This document shows positions 63,858-64,000 of a stretch of 64,000 nt of DNA, piece by piece. Positions within the stretch are counted from its first letter, which is position 1. Every line of letters begins with the position of its first letter. Source of the stretch: Leptospira saintgironsiae (GTDB lineage Bacteria > Spirochaetota > Leptospiria > Leptospirales > Leptospiraceae); NCBI RefSeq assembly GCF_002811765.1, contig NZ_NPDR01000001.1, positions 1 through 64,000 of the forward strand. The letters run 5' to 3'. The notes beneath the pieces are model-generated. The model ran no database searches, was not told the origin of the DNA, and saw only the letters and a program-made list of their open reading frames with translations. The position numbers were made by a program, and so were the translations under genes.

Positions 63858-64000
63858 ATGAAAGAATCTAAATTAGGACGAGCAGCTTTCATTCTATTAT
63901 GTCTTACTTTATGGATTTCCAAGTGTAATAATGCAGAATCCACTGCCCTGGATGGAAGTAAGCCCAGTCTTGCAGGTGCAATTACAATAGATCCTTCGAT
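63858..64000 (+). CDS. Lipoprotein, N-terminal part (cut by window end)
   Basis: The ATG at 63858 opens a frame of 47 complete codons to the window edge. It has a basic start, a hydrophobic segment and Cys23 in ISKC, then LDGSKPSLAGAITIDPS, which resembles the mature start of the preceding lipoprotein (LDGSSSAAGVLL). It is probably a paralogue, giving a tandem lipoprotein pair. GGGCGGG lies about 8 bp upstream. Confidence 0.75.
   Translation, partial: MKESKLGRAAFILLCLTLWISKCNNAESTALDGSKPSLAGAITIDPS

Overview
The window looks like chromosomal DNA of a Leptospira-type spirochaete. The base composition is AT-rich. There are many spirochaete-style lipoproteins (short signal peptide, loose lipobox, Cys), membrane-anchored SpoIIE-type phosphatases, an AraC regulator with a membrane N-terminus, and lipoproteins with C-terminal DUF1554 or DUF1566-like modules that are common in Leptospira. 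Genus is inferred from gene content only. I found no rRNA or tRNA gene, CRISPR array, transposase or phage gene.

Layout. 1-6450: end of an unknown gene and a terminator, a PanE-like reductase, a DUF2062 membrane protein with a TPR lipoprotein, a 7TMR-DISM/SpoIIE sensor phosphatase, a small membrane protein, and a pair of MaoC/Had-like dehydratase subunits. 6695-16047: a sulfatase-like lipoprotein, a small Cys-containing lipoprotein, an OmpA-domain protein, an AraC regulator, an S15-type hydrolase, a hypothetical protein, CutA and a patatin-like lipase. 16137-22851: two near-identical 48-residue secreted Lys/Ala/Glu-rich peptides, then an acyl-CoA dehydrogenase, trpE, trpG, an MsbA-like ABC exporter and a receiver-domain protein, packed head to tail. 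22848-23978: a membrane-anchored nitrilase-family enzyme.

The centrepiece is 24351-40613, a three-gene operon of about 16 kb. It encodes a complete single-chain type I fatty acid synthase (3302 aa, order AT-ER-DH-MPT-ACP-KR-KS), a holo-ACP synthase overlapping it by 4 bp, and a 1966-aa single-chain acyl-CoA carboxylase (BC-BCCP-central-CT) 10 bp further on. Together they could make malonyl-CoA, activate the carrier and build the acyl chain. This layout is typical of fungi and mycolic-acid actinobacteria, and fas followed by acpS matches the mycobacterial order. Its divergent upstream region carries three copies of a 12-bp element (consensus YGAACRNTTGTT). A fourth copy lies upstream of the Had-like dehydratase pair at 5568-6450, so the two loci may share a TetR-type regulator. 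Three TetR-family genes are in the window. One of them (46944-47567) faces a lipoprotein hydrolase across a promoter region holding its own pair of TGAACWTTGTTCA palindromes.

40707-45383 is a partner-switching operon (unknown 307-aa protein, STAS antagonist, RsbW-like ATPase, 992-aa membrane SpoIIE phosphatase). 45526-52449 holds the hydrolase/TetR pair, MgtC-like, inositol-monophosphatase-like and HEAT-repeat proteins, and hflX. 52719-60437 holds murB, two TetR genes, a membrane sensor-like protein, an HTH protein with its own palindromic operator, a DUF1566-like lipoprotein and gpmI. The window ends with a large unknown coiled-coil protein and two lipoproteins, the last cut by the window edge.

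Two housekeeping genes (trpE, hflX) have conserved N-termini that extend upstream of any ATG/GTG/TTG, which suggests near-cognate CTG and ATC starts. Three small genes not evident as long ORFs were also found (16137-16283, 16686-16832, 52481-52654).
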